The notes under the pieces: model-generated | Database searches by the model: none | What the model was told of the DNA's origin: nothing | Seen by the model: only the letters and a program-made list of their open reading frames with translations | Origin: Mycobacterium colombiense | GTDB lineage: Bacteria > Actinomycetota > Actinomycetes > Mycobacteriales > Mycobacteriaceae | Reading direction: 5' to 3' | Length of the DNA: 64,000 nucleotides | Assembly: GCF_001672755.1 (NCBI RefSeq) | Contig: NZ_LZKI01000115.1 | Location: 62,001 to 126,000, forward strand | Program-made: the position numbers and the translations under genes | Part shown: in pieces, positions 51,115-60,312 of the stretch | Layout of the letters: each line of letters starts with the position of its first letter | Position numbering within the stretch: position 1 is the first letter of the stretch

Positions 51115-51966
51115 ATGACACCCGCCACGCCACCGACCACCACCAGTTCCGCGCTCTACCCGCTGCGACTGCGGGCCGATATGGACCGCGACGCGGCCTA
51201 CACCTACTGGGCCGGCACGCACGCCCAGATCGCCGCCCGGCTACCAAATCTGCTGGAATACAACCAGTACCATTTCTCGGCCACCGACCACAGTTACTGG
51301 CCCGGCACCGACACCGTGGGCACCCGCATCCCCGACGACTGGCGCAGTGACGGCATGACCGAGGTCCGGCTCCCCGGCCTGCTGACGTCCATGAGCATCC
51401 CGCTGCACATGCGAGAAATCCTCTTCGACGAACAGAACGTCTTCGAACACTGCCTGGGCCATCTGAGCGGGCCCGGCGGCGGCCGCTGGTGGACCAACGG
51501 GCACGACGACACCGTCGGGCACCGCACCGCCGTGCTGATCCGTCGCCGCCGCGGCGTCACCGGCCGCGCCTTCCGGTCCTTCGTCCACCAACAGCTGGGT
51601 GCCGCACTGCACACCGCCGGCGCCCGCGACGTCCGCAGCTACACCTTCCTGCCCATGGTGGTCCGCGCACACAGCACGTTCGGCGTCTCACACCACAACC
51701 CGCCGCACCGCCGCCAGCACGGCGCAGTGGTGTTCGGCACCGACACCCGCGACGACGTCGAAAAGCTGCTGGCCTCACCGGCCCTCGCCGCCGTGGTGGA
51801 AGCACAGCATCGCAGCTGCGTCGGGCTCTACGCCCATACCGTGGACCGCACCGTTGCGGTCATCCGCACCACATCTGCAGCACGGCAATCTATTCCGCAG
51901 GCCAAGACGCAGGACGACACAGCGCCGACGAATCTGGCCACCCTGGGCGGGTCCCACGGTGGCTGA
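51115..51966 (+). CDS. EthD-like tandem ferredoxin-fold protein, copy 3
   Basis: 283 residues from ATG 51115, preceded by GGAG and matching the copy 2 N-terminus; ATG 51088 is an alternative. Two halves: DRDAAYTYWAGTHAQIAARL with LEYNQYHFSATD, and TGRAFRSFVHQQLGAALHTA with SYTFLPMV. Then NPPHRRQHGAVVFGTDTRD and a 40-residue tail not found in copy 2. Sits inside the core operon between dioxygenase and regulator, so it acts in this pathway, perhaps on an unstable intermediate. The reaction is unknown. Confidence 0.75.
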   Translation: MTPATPPTTTSSALYPLRLRADMDRDAAYTYWAGTHAQIAARLPNLLEYNQYHFSATDHSYWPGTDTVGTRIPDDWRSDGMTEVRLPGLLTSMSIPLHMREILFDEQNVFEHCLGHLSGPGGGRWWTNGHDDTVGHRTAVLIRRRRGVTGRAFRSFVHQQLGAALHTAGARDVRSYTFLPMVVRAHSTFGVSHHNPPHRRQHGAVVFGTDTRDDVEKLLASPALAAVVEAQHRSCVGLYAHTVDRTVAVIRTTSAARQSIPQAKTQDDTAPTNLATLGGSHGG

Positions 51967-52588
51967 TACCACGACCAGCCGCGGCCGCAAACGTCCCAAC
52001 GGGGTGGCTTCCCGCGATCGGATCCTGGTCGCGGCCACCGCGATCGCCGCCGAGCGCGGCTACGAGGGCACCAGCATCGCGCTCGTCAGCGCCACGTGTG
52101 GCCTTCCGGCCAGCTCGATCTACTGGCACTTCAGGGACAAGGACGACCTGCTGGCCGCGGTCATCGAGCACAGCTTCACAGGCTGGATGACGGCCTGGGA
52201 ACTGCCCGAGCACGGCCAACCGCTGCGCCGAGCCGAAGCGGTCGCCGCGCAGATCGCGGCCGCACTCATGACCTCCCCGGACTTCCTGCGACTGGGCCTG
52301 ATGCTGACCCTGGAACGCAGACCGGTCGAACCCCGCGCCCGCGCCATGTTCCTCAACGCACGCACCGAGGCGTATTACGCTCTGACACAGGGAATTACGC
52401 AGCTCGCTCCCGGCCTGTCCGACGATCAGATCCACCTGCTCGCCACGTTCGCCATCGCCGGCGCCGACGGGCTGTTCATCGCCAAGGAGATCGGCGGCGA
52501 ACGGGTTGATCTGGCCGCCCTGTTCCAGATGCACGCCCGCGCGATGTACCACACGGCGACCCAGATGCTCGAGGAGAACGCCGCATGA
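51959..52588 (+). CDS. TetR-family regulator embedded in the catabolic operon
   Basis: 209 residues from GTG 51959, overlapping the EthD-like gene by 8 bases and the hydratase gene by ATGA. Helix-turn-helix: RILVAATAIAAERGYEGTSIALVSATCGLPASSIYWHFRDKDDLLAA. Paralogue of the TetR at 46692, with the same recognition helix but a different ligand-domain sequence. Being inside the operon it controls, it would give delayed negative feedback. Confidence 0.86.
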   Translation: MADTTTSRGRKRPNGVASRDRILVAATAIAAERGYEGTSIALVSATCGLPASSIYWHFRDKDDLLAAVIEHSFTGWMTAWELPEHGQPLRRAEAVAAQIAAALMTSPDFLRLGLMLTLERRPVEPRARAMFLNARTEAYYALTQGITQLAPGLSDDQIHLLATFAIAGADGLFIAKEIGGERVDLAALFQMHARAMYHTATQMLEENAA

Positions 52589-53391
52589 GCAACAACCTGA
52601 TCACCGACGCGGCTGCCGACCTATGGGCCGCGCAACGCGACTGCGCACCGATCTGCCCGGTGACCAGGAGCTATCCCGGCTTGGACGTGGACGCCGCGTA
52701 CGCGATACAACAGGTCAACCTGCGGCGCTGGTTGGGCGCGGGCGCAGCCCTGGCCGGCCGCAAGATCGGACTTACCTCCGCGCCGATGCAAACCCTGCTC
52801 GGCGTCGACGAACCCGACTACGGATACATTCTCGACAATATGGTGATCGGCCCCGGCGCCGTCGCCGATCCCGCCCGGTTCTGCGCCCCCCGCGTCGAGC
52901 CTGAAGTGGCATTCTTGTTGTGCCACAGCCTGCGTGGGCCTGGTGTCACCGTCGCCGACGTGCACGCTGCCACCGAGGCTGTCGCTGTCGCACTGGAGAT
53001 CGTGGATTCCCGCATCGCCAACTGGGAACTGACCCTGGCCGACACCGTCGCCGACAACGCCAGCTCCGGCGCGGTGATGCTGGGGGACTGGGTCCCCTTC
53101 GATGACAGCATCGACCTCGCCGCCACTGTCGCCACCTTGCAGCTCAACGGCGCCGACGTCGACACCGGTTGCGGCTCGGCGGTACTCGGCGACCCAGCCG
53201 CGGCCGTGGCGTGGCTGGCCAACACCCTGGCGAACTACGGCACCGAGATCGCCGCCGGCCAATTCGTCATGTCCGGGTCCTACACGGCTGCGGTGTTCGT
53301 CCATCCCGGCGACAACGCCGCAGCCACGATCACCGGACTGGGCAGCGTCTCCGTCCAATTCGATCAGGAAGCGAAAACACATGCTTCGTAA
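52585..53391 (+). CDS. 2-keto-4-pentenoate hydratase (MhpD/HsaE-like)
   Basis: 268 residues. Motifs: [49 protein letters not shown] (metal-site Glu pair), [20 protein letters not shown]. It adds water to 2-hydroxypenta-2,4-dienoate to give 4-hydroxy-2-oxovalerate, using Mg2+. ATGA overlap before it, 11-base overlap with the next gene, so production of the three lower-pathway enzymes is coupled. Confidence 0.92.
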   Translation: MSNNLITDAAADLWAAQRDCAPICPVTRSYPGLDVDAAYAIQQVNLRRWLGAGAALAGRKIGLTSAPMQTLLGVDEPDYGYILDNMVIGPGAVADPARFCAPRVEPEVAFLLCHSLRGPGVTVADVHAATEAVAVALEIVDSRIANWELTLADTVADNASSGAVMLGDWVPFDDSIDLAATVATLQLNGADVDTGCGSAVLGDPAAAVAWLANTLANYGTEIAAGQFVMSGSYTAAVFVHPGDNAAATITGLGSVSVQFDQEAKTHAS

Positions 53392-54346
53392 CACAACACC
53401 GGCTTCCTATCCGGTGGCCATCATCGGGTCGGGCAACATCGGCACCGACCTGATGATCAAGATCCTGCGCAGCGACGGACCGCTGCGGGTCGCGGCGATG
53501 GTCGGCATCGATCCGGCCTCCGACGGGCTGGCCCGCGCCGCCCGGATGGGGGTCGCCACCACCGCGGACGGCGTCGACGGCCTGCTCGCGATGCCCGAAT
53601 TCGGCGACATCAAGTTGGCTTTCGACGCCACTTCCGCTGGTGCGCACCGCGCCAACTGGGCCAAGCTGCAGCCGTCCGGTGTGCGGGTGCTCGACCTCAC
53701 CCCGGCCGCGATCGGACCGTACTGCGTGCCGGTGGTCAACATCGACGAGCATCTCGACGCCCCCAACCTGAACATGGTGACCTGCGGCGGGCAGGCCACC
53801 GTGCCGATCGTCGCCGCGGTATCAGAGGCCGGGATCGTCTCCTACGCCGAGATCGTGTCCTCCATCTCGTCGCGCTCCGCCGGACCGGGAACCCGGGCCA
53901 ACATCGACGAGTTCACCGAAACCACCGCAGCGGCAGTGCAATCCGTCGGCGGTGCGCAACGCGGCAAGGCCGTCATGATCCTCAACCCCGCCGACCCGCC
54001 CATCCTGATGCGCAACACCGTCTACTGCCTGGTCGACGGCGACAGCGACCACGGCGCCATCGAGGACTCCATCGTTGACATGGTCGCCCGCGTCAACGCC
54101 TACGTGCCGGGCTACCGGCTCAAACAACGCGTGCAGTTCGAGACGTTCAGCTCCGACAACCCGCTCTTCATCCCCGAGGCCGGCAAGTTCACCGGCACCC
54201 GGGTGACCACCATGCTCGAGGTCACCGGAGCCGCGCACTACCTGCCCGCCTATGCCGGAAACCTCGACATCATGACCTCGGCGGCCCAAGCCACCGCCGA
54301 ACGCATCGCCGCCCACGTCACCCAAACAGCCGGAGCCACAGGATGA
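53381..54346 (+). CDS. Acetaldehyde dehydrogenase, acylating (MhpF/HsaG-like)
   Basis: 321 residues. NAD loop [20 protein letters not shown], catalytic Cys in [14 protein letters not shown] and the partner-binding [18 protein letters not shown]. It converts acetaldehyde or propanal plus CoA and NAD to acetyl- or propionyl-CoA. It works in a channelled complex with the aldolase encoded next (ATGA overlap), so the toxic aldehyde is not released. Confidence 0.94.
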   Translation: MLRNTTPASYPVAIIGSGNIGTDLMIKILRSDGPLRVAAMVGIDPASDGLARAARMGVATTADGVDGLLAMPEFGDIKLAFDATSAGAHRANWAKLQPSGVRVLDLTPAAIGPYCVPVVNIDEHLDAPNLNMVTCGGQATVPIVAAVSEAGIVSYAEIVSSISSRSAGPGTRANIDEFTETTAAAVQSVGGAQRGKAVMILNPADPPILMRNTVYCLVDGDSDHGAIEDSIVDMVARVNAYVPGYRLKQRVQFETFSSDNPLFIPEAGKFTGTRVTTMLEVTGAAHYLPAYAGNLDIMTSAAQATAERIAAHVTQTAGATG

Positions 54347-55359
54347 TCGACCTCTACGTCAGCGACGTGACCCTGCGTGACGGCATGCACGCCATCCGCC
54401 ACCAGTACACCGTGGAGCAGGCCGTCGCCATCGCTACCGCGTTGGACGAGGCGGGGGTGGATTCCATCGAGGTCGCCCACGGCGACGGCTTGGCCGGCTC
54501 CAGCTGCATCTACGGATTCGGCGCGCACACCGACCTGGAATGGATCGAAGCCGTCGCCGGCGCGGTGCGCCGCGCCAAGGTCGCCACCCTGCTGTTGCCC
54601 GGAATCGGAACCGTGCACAACCTCAAGGACGCCCACCGCGCTGGAGCCACGGTGGTGCGCGTGGCCACCCACTGCACCGAAGCCGACATCGCCGGCCAGC
54701 ACATCGAGGCCGCCCGTCACCTCGACATGGACACCGTGGGCTTCCTGATGATGAGCCACATGAGCACCCCCGACGCACTGGCCGGCCAAGCCAAACTGAT
54801 GGAAGGCTACGGTGCCACCTGCGTGTACGTCGTTGACTCCGGCGGAGCGATGACGATGCGCGATATCGCCGACCGCGTCGACGCACTGCGCCAAACCCTC
54901 GACGCGGCAACCGAAATCGGGATCCACGCCCACCACAACCTGTCACTGGGGGTCGCCAACTCCATCGTCGCCGTCGAGCGGGGCGCCACCCGCGTCGACG
55001 CATCGCTGACCGGGATGGGCGCCGGCGCCGGCAACGCCCCGCTTGAGGTGTTCATCGCCGCGGCCACCAAACTCGGCTGGCGGCACCGCTGCGATCTGCA
55101 CGCCCTCGAAGACGCCGCCGACGACCTTGTCCGGCCACTGCAGGACCGGCCCGTGCGCGTCGACCGCGAAACGCTGACGCTGGGCTACGCCGGGGTGTAC
55201 TCCAGCTTCCTGCGCCACGCCGAAGCCGCCGCCGCCCGCTACGACATCGACGCCCGCAGCCTGCTCGAAGAAGCCGGCCGCCGCGGCATGGTCGGCGGCC
55301 AGGAAGACATGCTCGTCGACATCGCACTCGACCTGACATCCCGGACGGCCGCGCCGTGA
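54343..55359 (+). CDS. 4-hydroxy-2-oxovalerate aldolase (MhpE/HsaF-like)
   Basis: 338 residues. [20 protein letters not shown] holds the catalytic Arg and metal Asp, [20 protein letters not shown] the metal His pair, and [14 protein letters not shown] the channel region. The C-terminal part is a dimer/communication domain. It cleaves 4-hydroxy-2-oxo acids to pyruvate and an aldehyde passed to the dehydrogenase. End of the standard meta-pathway block; a 91-base gap follows. Confidence 0.94.
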   Translation: MIDLYVSDVTLRDGMHAIRHQYTVEQAVAIATALDEAGVDSIEVAHGDGLAGSSCIYGFGAHTDLEWIEAVAGAVRRAKVATLLLPGIGTVHNLKDAHRAGATVVRVATHCTEADIAGQHIEAARHLDMDTVGFLMMSHMSTPDALAGQAKLMEGYGATCVYVVDSGGAMTMRDIADRVDALRQTLDAATEIGIHAHHNLSLGVANSIVAVERGATRVDASLTGMGAGAGNAPLEVFIAAATKLGWRHRCDLHALEDAADDLVRPLQDRPVRVDRETLTLGYAGVYSSFLRHAEAAAARYDIDARSLLEEAGRRGMVGGQEDMLVDIALDLTSRTAAP

Positions 55360-55450
55360 CCCCCACCAGGGCACACACCGTCATCCCGCACCACCGCGCG
55401 GACCGGACATGCTTTCACCGCCGGCTTTGACCAGGCGGAGAAAGGACATC

Positions 55451-56296
55451 GTGAGCACATTCAACGGTAAGGTCGCCGTGATCACCGGCGCCGGGTCGGG
55501 AATCGGCCGTGCGCTGGCACTGGCGCTGGCCGAGCGCGGCGCACGACTGGCGCTGTCCGACGTCAACATCGCCGGTGTGCAGCACACGGCTACCGCGGCC
55601 CGCGCCCACGGTGCCCGCGTCGAGTGCGACCGCGTCGACATCGCCGACCACGACGCTGTGCAGACCTACGCCAACACCGTCGCGGACAGGTTCGGGGTGG
55701 TGCACCAGGTTTACAACAACGCCGGCATCGAACATCACGGCGCGTTCGCACACGCCGACATCGCCGATCTTCGACGCGTGATGGACGTCAATTACTGGGG
55801 CGTCGTCCACGGCAGCATGGCTTTCCTGCCGCATCTGATCGCCTCCGGCGACGGGCATCTGATCAACATGTCCAGTCTGTTCGGGCTCATGGCAGTGCCC
55901 GGCCAAAGCGCCTACACAGCATCGAAATTCGCGGTTCGTGGGTTCACCGAGGCGCTGCGGGAGGAAATGTTGGTGGCCCGCCACCGGGTTCAGGTGACCT
56001 GCGTGCATCCCAGCGGCGTCAGCACCCCGATCGCCCGCAACGCGACCGTCGGCGCCGGCGAAGACCACGCCGCGCTGGCCGACTTCTACGACCGCAGCCT
56101 GGCCAAACGCAGCGCCACCCAGGCCGCCGAGATCATCGTGGGCGGCGTCGCCAAGAACAAGCCGCGCGTCATTGTCGGCGGCGAAGCCAAACTGCTCGAC
56201 GCGGTGGTCCGTGTGCTCGGGCCTGCTTACCAGCGCGGCGCAGCCCTCGTCGTGTCCCGCGCCCTGTCCCGCCAGCAGCCAGGAGCCCCGGCGTGA
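55451..56296 (+). CDS. Short-chain dehydrogenase/reductase
   Basis: 281 residues from GTG 55451 behind GGAGAAAGGA. TGAGSGIGRALALALAERGA, YNNAGIEH, INMSSLFGLM and the active site SAYTASKFAV are intact. It is probably an alcohol or hydroxyacyl dehydrogenase of the pathway side chain. GTGA overlap with the next gene. Similar in style to the SDR at 40349, but not an obvious recent copy. Confidence 0.88.
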   Translation: MSTFNGKVAVITGAGSGIGRALALALAERGARLALSDVNIAGVQHTATAARAHGARVECDRVDIADHDAVQTYANTVADRFGVVHQVYNNAGIEHHGAFAHADIADLRRVMDVNYWGVVHGSMAFLPHLIASGDGHLINMSSLFGLMAVPGQSAYTASKFAVRGFTEALREEMLVARHRVQVTCVHPSGVSTPIARNATVGAGEDHAALADFYDRSLAKRSATQAAEIIVGGVAKNKPRVIVGGEAKLLDAVVRVLGPAYQRGAALVVSRALSRQQPGAPA

Positions 56297-57588
56297 CGAC
56301 CGAGAACGCCGACCCGCTGCGCGAGCCACTGAGCATCGGCCGGCTCACCGTACCGGGGCGGCTGTTCAAATCCGCGACCAGCGAAACCCGGGCCACCGAC
56401 GACGGATTCGTCACCGAGGAACTACTGGAGTTCTACCGACCCATGGCGGCCGCGGCGACTCCGCTAATCGTCACCGGCAACCTATACGTGTCCTTGCAGG
56501 GCAAGTCGGCGGGCCGGCAAGCTGGCATCGACGACGACGACAAGATCCCCGGACTGCGCGACTGGGTGAGCCTGGCCCACGCCGGCGGCACGAAACTGAT
56601 CGCGCAGCTCAACCACGGCGGCCGGCAGATGCCGCAGTCCGCCATCCCTGAGCAGCGCACCGTCTCGGCCTCGGCGGTGCGTGAACCGCTGTACGGCACC
56701 AAGCCCCGCCCGCTGCGCCTCGACGAAATCACCGGTGTCGTGCGTGATTTCGCCGATGCCGCCGAACGGGCGCAGCGGGCGGGCTTCGACGGCGTGCAGA
56801 TCCATGCCGCGCACGGCTACCTGCTCGGACAGTTCCTCACCCCGCACACCAACCGCCGCACCGACCAATACGGTGGATCCCTGGACAACCGGATGCGGCT
56901 GCTGCGTGAGGTCTATCGCGCCGTGCGTGAACGCGTCGGCGCGGACTACCCGATCCTGCTGAAGATGAACGGCACCGACATGCTGCCGCTGCGGCGCGGG
57001 GCAACCACCCCCGACCTCGTGGCCGCGGCCACCAGAATGCAGGACGACGGCGTCGACGCGGTCGAAATCTCCCGCGGGCATTACGAATCCTGGCCCGGCA
57101 TGATCCTCGGGCACTACCAGGGGTTCTTCCGAGCCCAGATCCTTCATGGCTCCGGAACCAAGATGAGTCGGCCCCGACGGCTGTTCGGGCTGGCCGCCGG
57201 CCCGCTGCTGGAACGGGTCGCCGAGCGCGTCGCCCCGGGTGGGGAAGGATTCAACCTGCCCCAAGCCGAACAGTTCAGCGCCGCGTTGACCATTCCGGTG
57301 ATCTGCGTCGGCGGGTTCCACACCGCCGCCGGGATGAAGGCCGCGTTGGCGGCGCAGCGCTGCGACGCCGTCTCGGCAGCCCGTGCGTTCATCGCCGATC
57401 CGTACCTGTGGCGCCACGTCACCGGCACACTCGAGCCCGGCGCGCCGGTGTGCGGCTACCACAACGGGTGCATCGCCCGCTTCGGAGGACAGCCGATCGA
57501 CTGCTACCGCCCGGAGATCCGCGACGACAAGGACCGGATGCTCGCCCACCCGCCCCTGCCGTCACCCCGCGACGGCGCGGCCCTGTGA
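56293..57588 (+). CDS. NADH:flavin oxidoreductase, Old Yellow Enzyme family
   Basis: 431 residues from GTG 56293. FMN-barrel motifs: RLFKSATSETRATDDGFVTE, KLIAQLNHGGRQM, FDGVQIHAAHGYLLGQFLTP then HTNRRTDQYGGSLDNRMRLL, and ICVGGFHTAAGMKAAL. The C-terminus has only a short Cys-containing tail (CGYHNGCIARF), without the iron-sulfur and second flavin domains of 2,4-dienoyl-CoA reductase. It likely reduces a C=C bond of an enone or dienoyl compound. Coupled to the SDR and thioesterase genes. Confidence 0.87.
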   Translation: MTTENADPLREPLSIGRLTVPGRLFKSATSETRATDDGFVTEELLEFYRPMAAAATPLIVTGNLYVSLQGKSAGRQAGIDDDDKIPGLRDWVSLAHAGGTKLIAQLNHGGRQMPQSAIPEQRTVSASAVREPLYGTKPRPLRLDEITGVVRDFADAAERAQRAGFDGVQIHAAHGYLLGQFLTPHTNRRTDQYGGSLDNRMRLLREVYRAVRERVGADYPILLKMNGTDMLPLRRGATTPDLVAAATRMQDDGVDAVEISRGHYESWPGMILGHYQGFFRAQILHGSGTKMSRPRRLFGLAAGPLLERVAERVAPGGEGFNLPQAEQFSAALTIPVICVGGFHTAAGMKAALAAQRCDAVSAARAFIADPYLWRHVTGTLEPGAPVCGYHNGCIARFGGQPIDCYRPEIRDDKDRMLAHPPLPSPRDGAAL

Positions 57589-58397
57589 TGGCCGCGCCCC
57601 ACCCTGGCGAGGCGCCGGGCAGCTGGGTGGCTGCACTGCTGGATTTCGAGCGCCACGGCGACCGATTCCGTGTGGCCGCCCCGGAGTGCGGCGACGAGGA
57701 CCGGCTGTTCGGCGGCCAGATCGCCGCCCAGGCGCTCGGCGCGGCCGGCGCAACGATCGGCGACGGTTTGGTGGCGCATTCGCTGCACGCCTATTTCGTC
57801 CGCGGCGGCCGCTACGGCGTGGACATCGATCTGGACGTCGAACGGGTCCGCGACGGCCGGTCGTTCGCCACCCGACGAGTCACCGTCAGCCAACAGGGTT
57901 CGACCATTCTCGAAATGGCCTCCTCATTTCAGCGACCCGAATCGGGTCCTGACCATTGCCGCAGAACGCCGATGCCGTTGGCGTTTCCCGATGCCGTACC
58001 GGCGGGTTCAAACACAGGCATCGCGGCGCCCTTCGATATCCGCGCCAGCCCGGACAACCCCCCGCCGTGGGTGCTGCCGCCATTCTGGATCCGCAGCCCC
58101 GACCCTGTCGAGGATGATCCACTGATTCGGGCGTGCGCAGTGACCTACCTGTCCGACATCGGTCCGGTGCCGGCTGCCTACCCGCCCGGTGTGACCCCTC
58201 GCGATGACTGCGGATTCTCGGCCAGCCTGGATCACAGCATCTGGTTTCACCGTCCCTACGATCCCGACCAGTGGCATTGCTACGACGTCACTGCGGTCAG
58301 CCACAGCAACAACCGTGGTCTTGTGCAGGGAGCGTTGCTGGGCGGTGATGGGACCCGGATCGCCAGTACGGCACAGGAAGTGCTGTGGCGACGGTGA
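57588..58397 (+). CDS. Acyl-CoA thioesterase, TesB type
   Basis: 269 residues, start overlapping the previous stop by one base (TGATG). Double hotdog: RLFGGQIAAQALGAAGATIG, VAHSLHAYFVRGG, FATRRVTVSQQGSTILEMAS, and the second half ASLDHSIWFHRPYDPDQWHC with SHSNNRGLVQGALL. The Asp/Gln/Thr catalytic set of TesB fits LDHSIWFH and neighbouring residues. It releases free acid from a CoA ester, perhaps the pathway intermediate or a dead-end CoA. Last gene of the operon. Confidence 0.86.
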   Translation: MAAPHPGEAPGSWVAALLDFERHGDRFRVAAPECGDEDRLFGGQIAAQALGAAGATIGDGLVAHSLHAYFVRGGRYGVDIDLDVERVRDGRSFATRRVTVSQQGSTILEMASSFQRPESGPDHCRRTPMPLAFPDAVPAGSNTGIAAPFDIRASPDNPPPWVLPPFWIRSPDPVEDDPLIRACAVTYLSDIGPVPAAYPPGVTPRDDCGFSASLDHSIWFHRPYDPDQWHCYDVTAVSHSNNRGLVQGALLGGDGTRIASTAQEVLWRR

Positions 58398-58782
58398 TAT
58401 TGCGCGAGGTCGTCGGGCGAGGGAGGGCAGCAGAAGATTTCGACGTCATCGTGCTCGAATCGAGGAGCGCGACGTCCATCTCGCGTTCAGCCGTCTCGAT
58501 CGGAGCCCTTCATAGGCTTCGCCGCGAATGTCGGCAAGTTAGAACAGGTTTAGACATAAACGCGGGACGCCACGCCAGCAAACGAAGACGTTCGTAGTGG
58601 CCCGTATCAATTAACCAAGTGATGTCCAGAACGTCGGCTTCGTCGCACTCCTAGTGGCGCAGGCAGGGTCGACTGCGGAGCGATCGGCGGCATCGTACCT
58701 GCGCACCCTTCTTCGAAGAGGCCGCCGTGTCAGGAGCTGGCTTAGGGCGGTTCGGCAACCCTTAAGCGCACCCCCCGTCATC
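58398..58782. other. Non-coding or remnant stretch after the catabolic operon
   Basis: No convincing ORF, RNA gene or repeat. It marks the right edge of the catabolic island. Codon pattern is lost and stops are frequent in all frames. Confidence 0.35.
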
Positions 58783-58798
58783 TACCATCTGAATGGTA
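58783..58798. promoter_or_regulatory. Putative VapB operator
   Basis: TACCAT and ATGGTA are perfect 6-bp arms around CTGA, 11 bases before the antitoxin ATG. A further GGTGGTA half-site abuts the start codon. Fits autoregulation by an AbrB-type antitoxin. Confidence 0.5.
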
Positions 58799-58809
58799 AT
58801 TTTGGTGGT

Positions 58810-59043
58810 ATGCGTACGTCCATAGATAAGGCAGGGCGTTTGGTAGTTCCGAAAGCGCTCCGCGATCAGGCAGGTATCACCGCCGGGGAGGTAGAGGTCT
58901 CACTCGATGGGGCCGCCATCCGCATCGAGAGCGTGGCGGGCGAAGAACTGGTCGAACAAGACGGCCTGCTCCTGCTGCCCACAGGCGGAGCCGAACTAGA
59001 TTCTGACGAGGTCAGGGAGCTCCGGCTTGCCGACCAACGGTGA
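58810..59043 (+). CDS. vapB: AbrB/MazE-type antitoxin VapB
   Basis: 77 residues from ATG 58810. The swapped-hairpin DNA-binding domain is MRTSIDKAGRLVVPKALRDQ (residues 1-20) followed by AGITAGEVEVSLDGAAIRIE. The C-terminal acidic tail (GGAELDSDEVRELRLADQR) should wrap the toxin. Overlaps or abuts the PIN-domain gene downstream. An upstream palindrome is the likely operator. Confidence 0.85.
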   Translation: MRTSIDKAGRLVVPKALRDQAGITAGEVEVSLDGAAIRIESVAGEELVEQDGLLLLPTGGAELDSDEVRELRLADQR

Positions 59044-59047
59044 ACAC

Positions 59048-59461
59048 GTGCTGGTCGATACCAGCGCGGCGCTCGCACTCGTACAGCGCGAGAACCCGTT
59101 CCACCGTGCGGCAATAGACCGACTCCTCAGCTGCCGCCGCGGCATGTCGGGCCATGCCGCGGTTGAACTGTTGTCTGTGCTCACCCGATTGCCGGCGCCG
59201 CATCGCCTGAGCCCCGCCGCGGCAATACGTCTGGAAGACACGAACTTCCCAGAGTCCCGCTTCTTGTCGGCGACGGATACCAAGCGCGTACTGAAGGAAA
59301 TGGCCGAGGTCGGATTGGCCGGAGGCGCGTTCTATGACGGCCTTGTCGGTGCGACCGCACGTCAGCACAAGCTGTCACTCGTCACCTGCGACCGACGGGC
59401 CGAACCGACGTATCGCCTGCTCGGTGTCGAGTACGAGCTGCTGTTACCGGAGCCGCGTTGA
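59048..59461 (+). CDS. vapC: PIN-domain ribonuclease toxin VapC
   Basis: 137 residues from GTG 59048 (VLVDTSAALALVQRENPFHR); TTG 59027 would overlap vapB by 17 bases. The PIN acidic set is present: Asp in VLVDTSAA, Glu in HAAVELLSVLTR, Asp in FYDGLVGATA and Asp in VTCDRRAE. Likely cleaves a tRNA or rRNA and is held inactive by the antitoxin. The pair lies at the island edge, where such modules often sit. Confidence 0.87.
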   Translation: MLVDTSAALALVQRENPFHRAAIDRLLSCRRGMSGHAAVELLSVLTRLPAPHRLSPAAAIRLEDTNFPESRFLSATDTKRVLKEMAEVGLAGGAFYDGLVGATARQHKLSLVTCDRRAEPTYRLLGVEYELLLPEPR

Positions 59462-59997
59462 CGACGTGCTGCACGATCACTGCAACGAGTTACAACGAGT
59501 GAACAGACTTCCTCCGCTGCGGGCGGTGCATCGCGAAGCAAAGAGCTTGACCTGAAGAAATGACACGAAATTGAGACGAATCCCCTACGTCACGGCGTGA
59601 GAAAATCTGCATCACCGCAGGTCAAGCGATCACAAGGGGATACGGAGTCTGAGACCCTACACGCAGATCGAAGCTGGAGCCGCCTGAGCTAGGCGTTCGG
59701 CAACGAAGATTGGTAGCCTCCGCGGCGCGCCGAACTCTTGTCAAGGTAGGCAGGCGTGTCTTGTCAATCGTTCCTTCATCTCGACAGCGGCGAAACTAGA
59801 AGCGCCCGGATGGAAGGGCGGCTCGGTAGTCCACCGGTGGGAAAGGTCACGTGCAAGGCCACTCCGAACGCGTGCTAGTGGACAACATCGGTGCAACGAA
59901 ATTGCCTGTGGGACAGAATATTGTGTGTAATCGCCGCGCGGAGTAGCGTGAGGTTTCCAACAGCAGGAAGCCGGAACCCAAGCTAAGTGGGCATACC
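59462..59997. other. Intergenic stretch without recognised features
   Basis: 536 bases with frequent stops in all frames. No tRNA, palindrome pair or insertion-sequence end was recognised. The last 60 bases are AT-richer and may hold the promoter of the next gene. Confidence 0.35.
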
Positions 59998-60300
59998 GTG
60001 AGACAATCGGAGCTAACCAGCCTCATCGGCCTGCGAGACGTTGACGGGAATCCACTCCATCTGGTCCGCGTGAATCGTCCCAGCGGGACGATCGGCTACG
60101 TGCTCAGGGTCGGAACGGGGAAAGTGTTCCTGAGTGCCGGCGATCTTGCCTGGCTCAACAACGTCATCCGGTTCGAGTTGCATTCGGCACACCGGATCCA
60201 TTTATTGAAGTGGGCGATCCAGCTACTGATCTTGTGCGCACTGGCATGGCTCGCATACGGCATCACCGGGCCGCTGTTTGTCTACCCCTGGTCGGATTGA
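59998..60300 (+). CDS. Small protein with one C-terminal membrane span
   Basis: 100 residues from GTG 59998 (VRQSELTSLIGLRDVDGNPL). The first 60 residues look like a small beta-rich domain (RPSGTIGYVLRVGTGKVFLS). One helix follows (LLKWAIQLLILCALAWLAYG). The ending is short. No family is recognised. Convergent with a possible fragment on the other strand. Confidence 0.45.
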   Translation: MRQSELTSLIGLRDVDGNPLHLVRVNRPSGTIGYVLRVGTGKVFLSAGDLAWLNNVIRFELHSAHRIHLLKWAIQLLILCALAWLAYGITGPLFVYPWSD

Positions 60301-60312
60301 GGTCACCGCCCA

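Noticed and set aside
55624-56292. Extension of the flavin oxidoreductase frame back to 55624
   Set aside because: The extension reads Arg-rich shadow of the SDR gene. The true start is GTG 56293 in the GTGA overlap.
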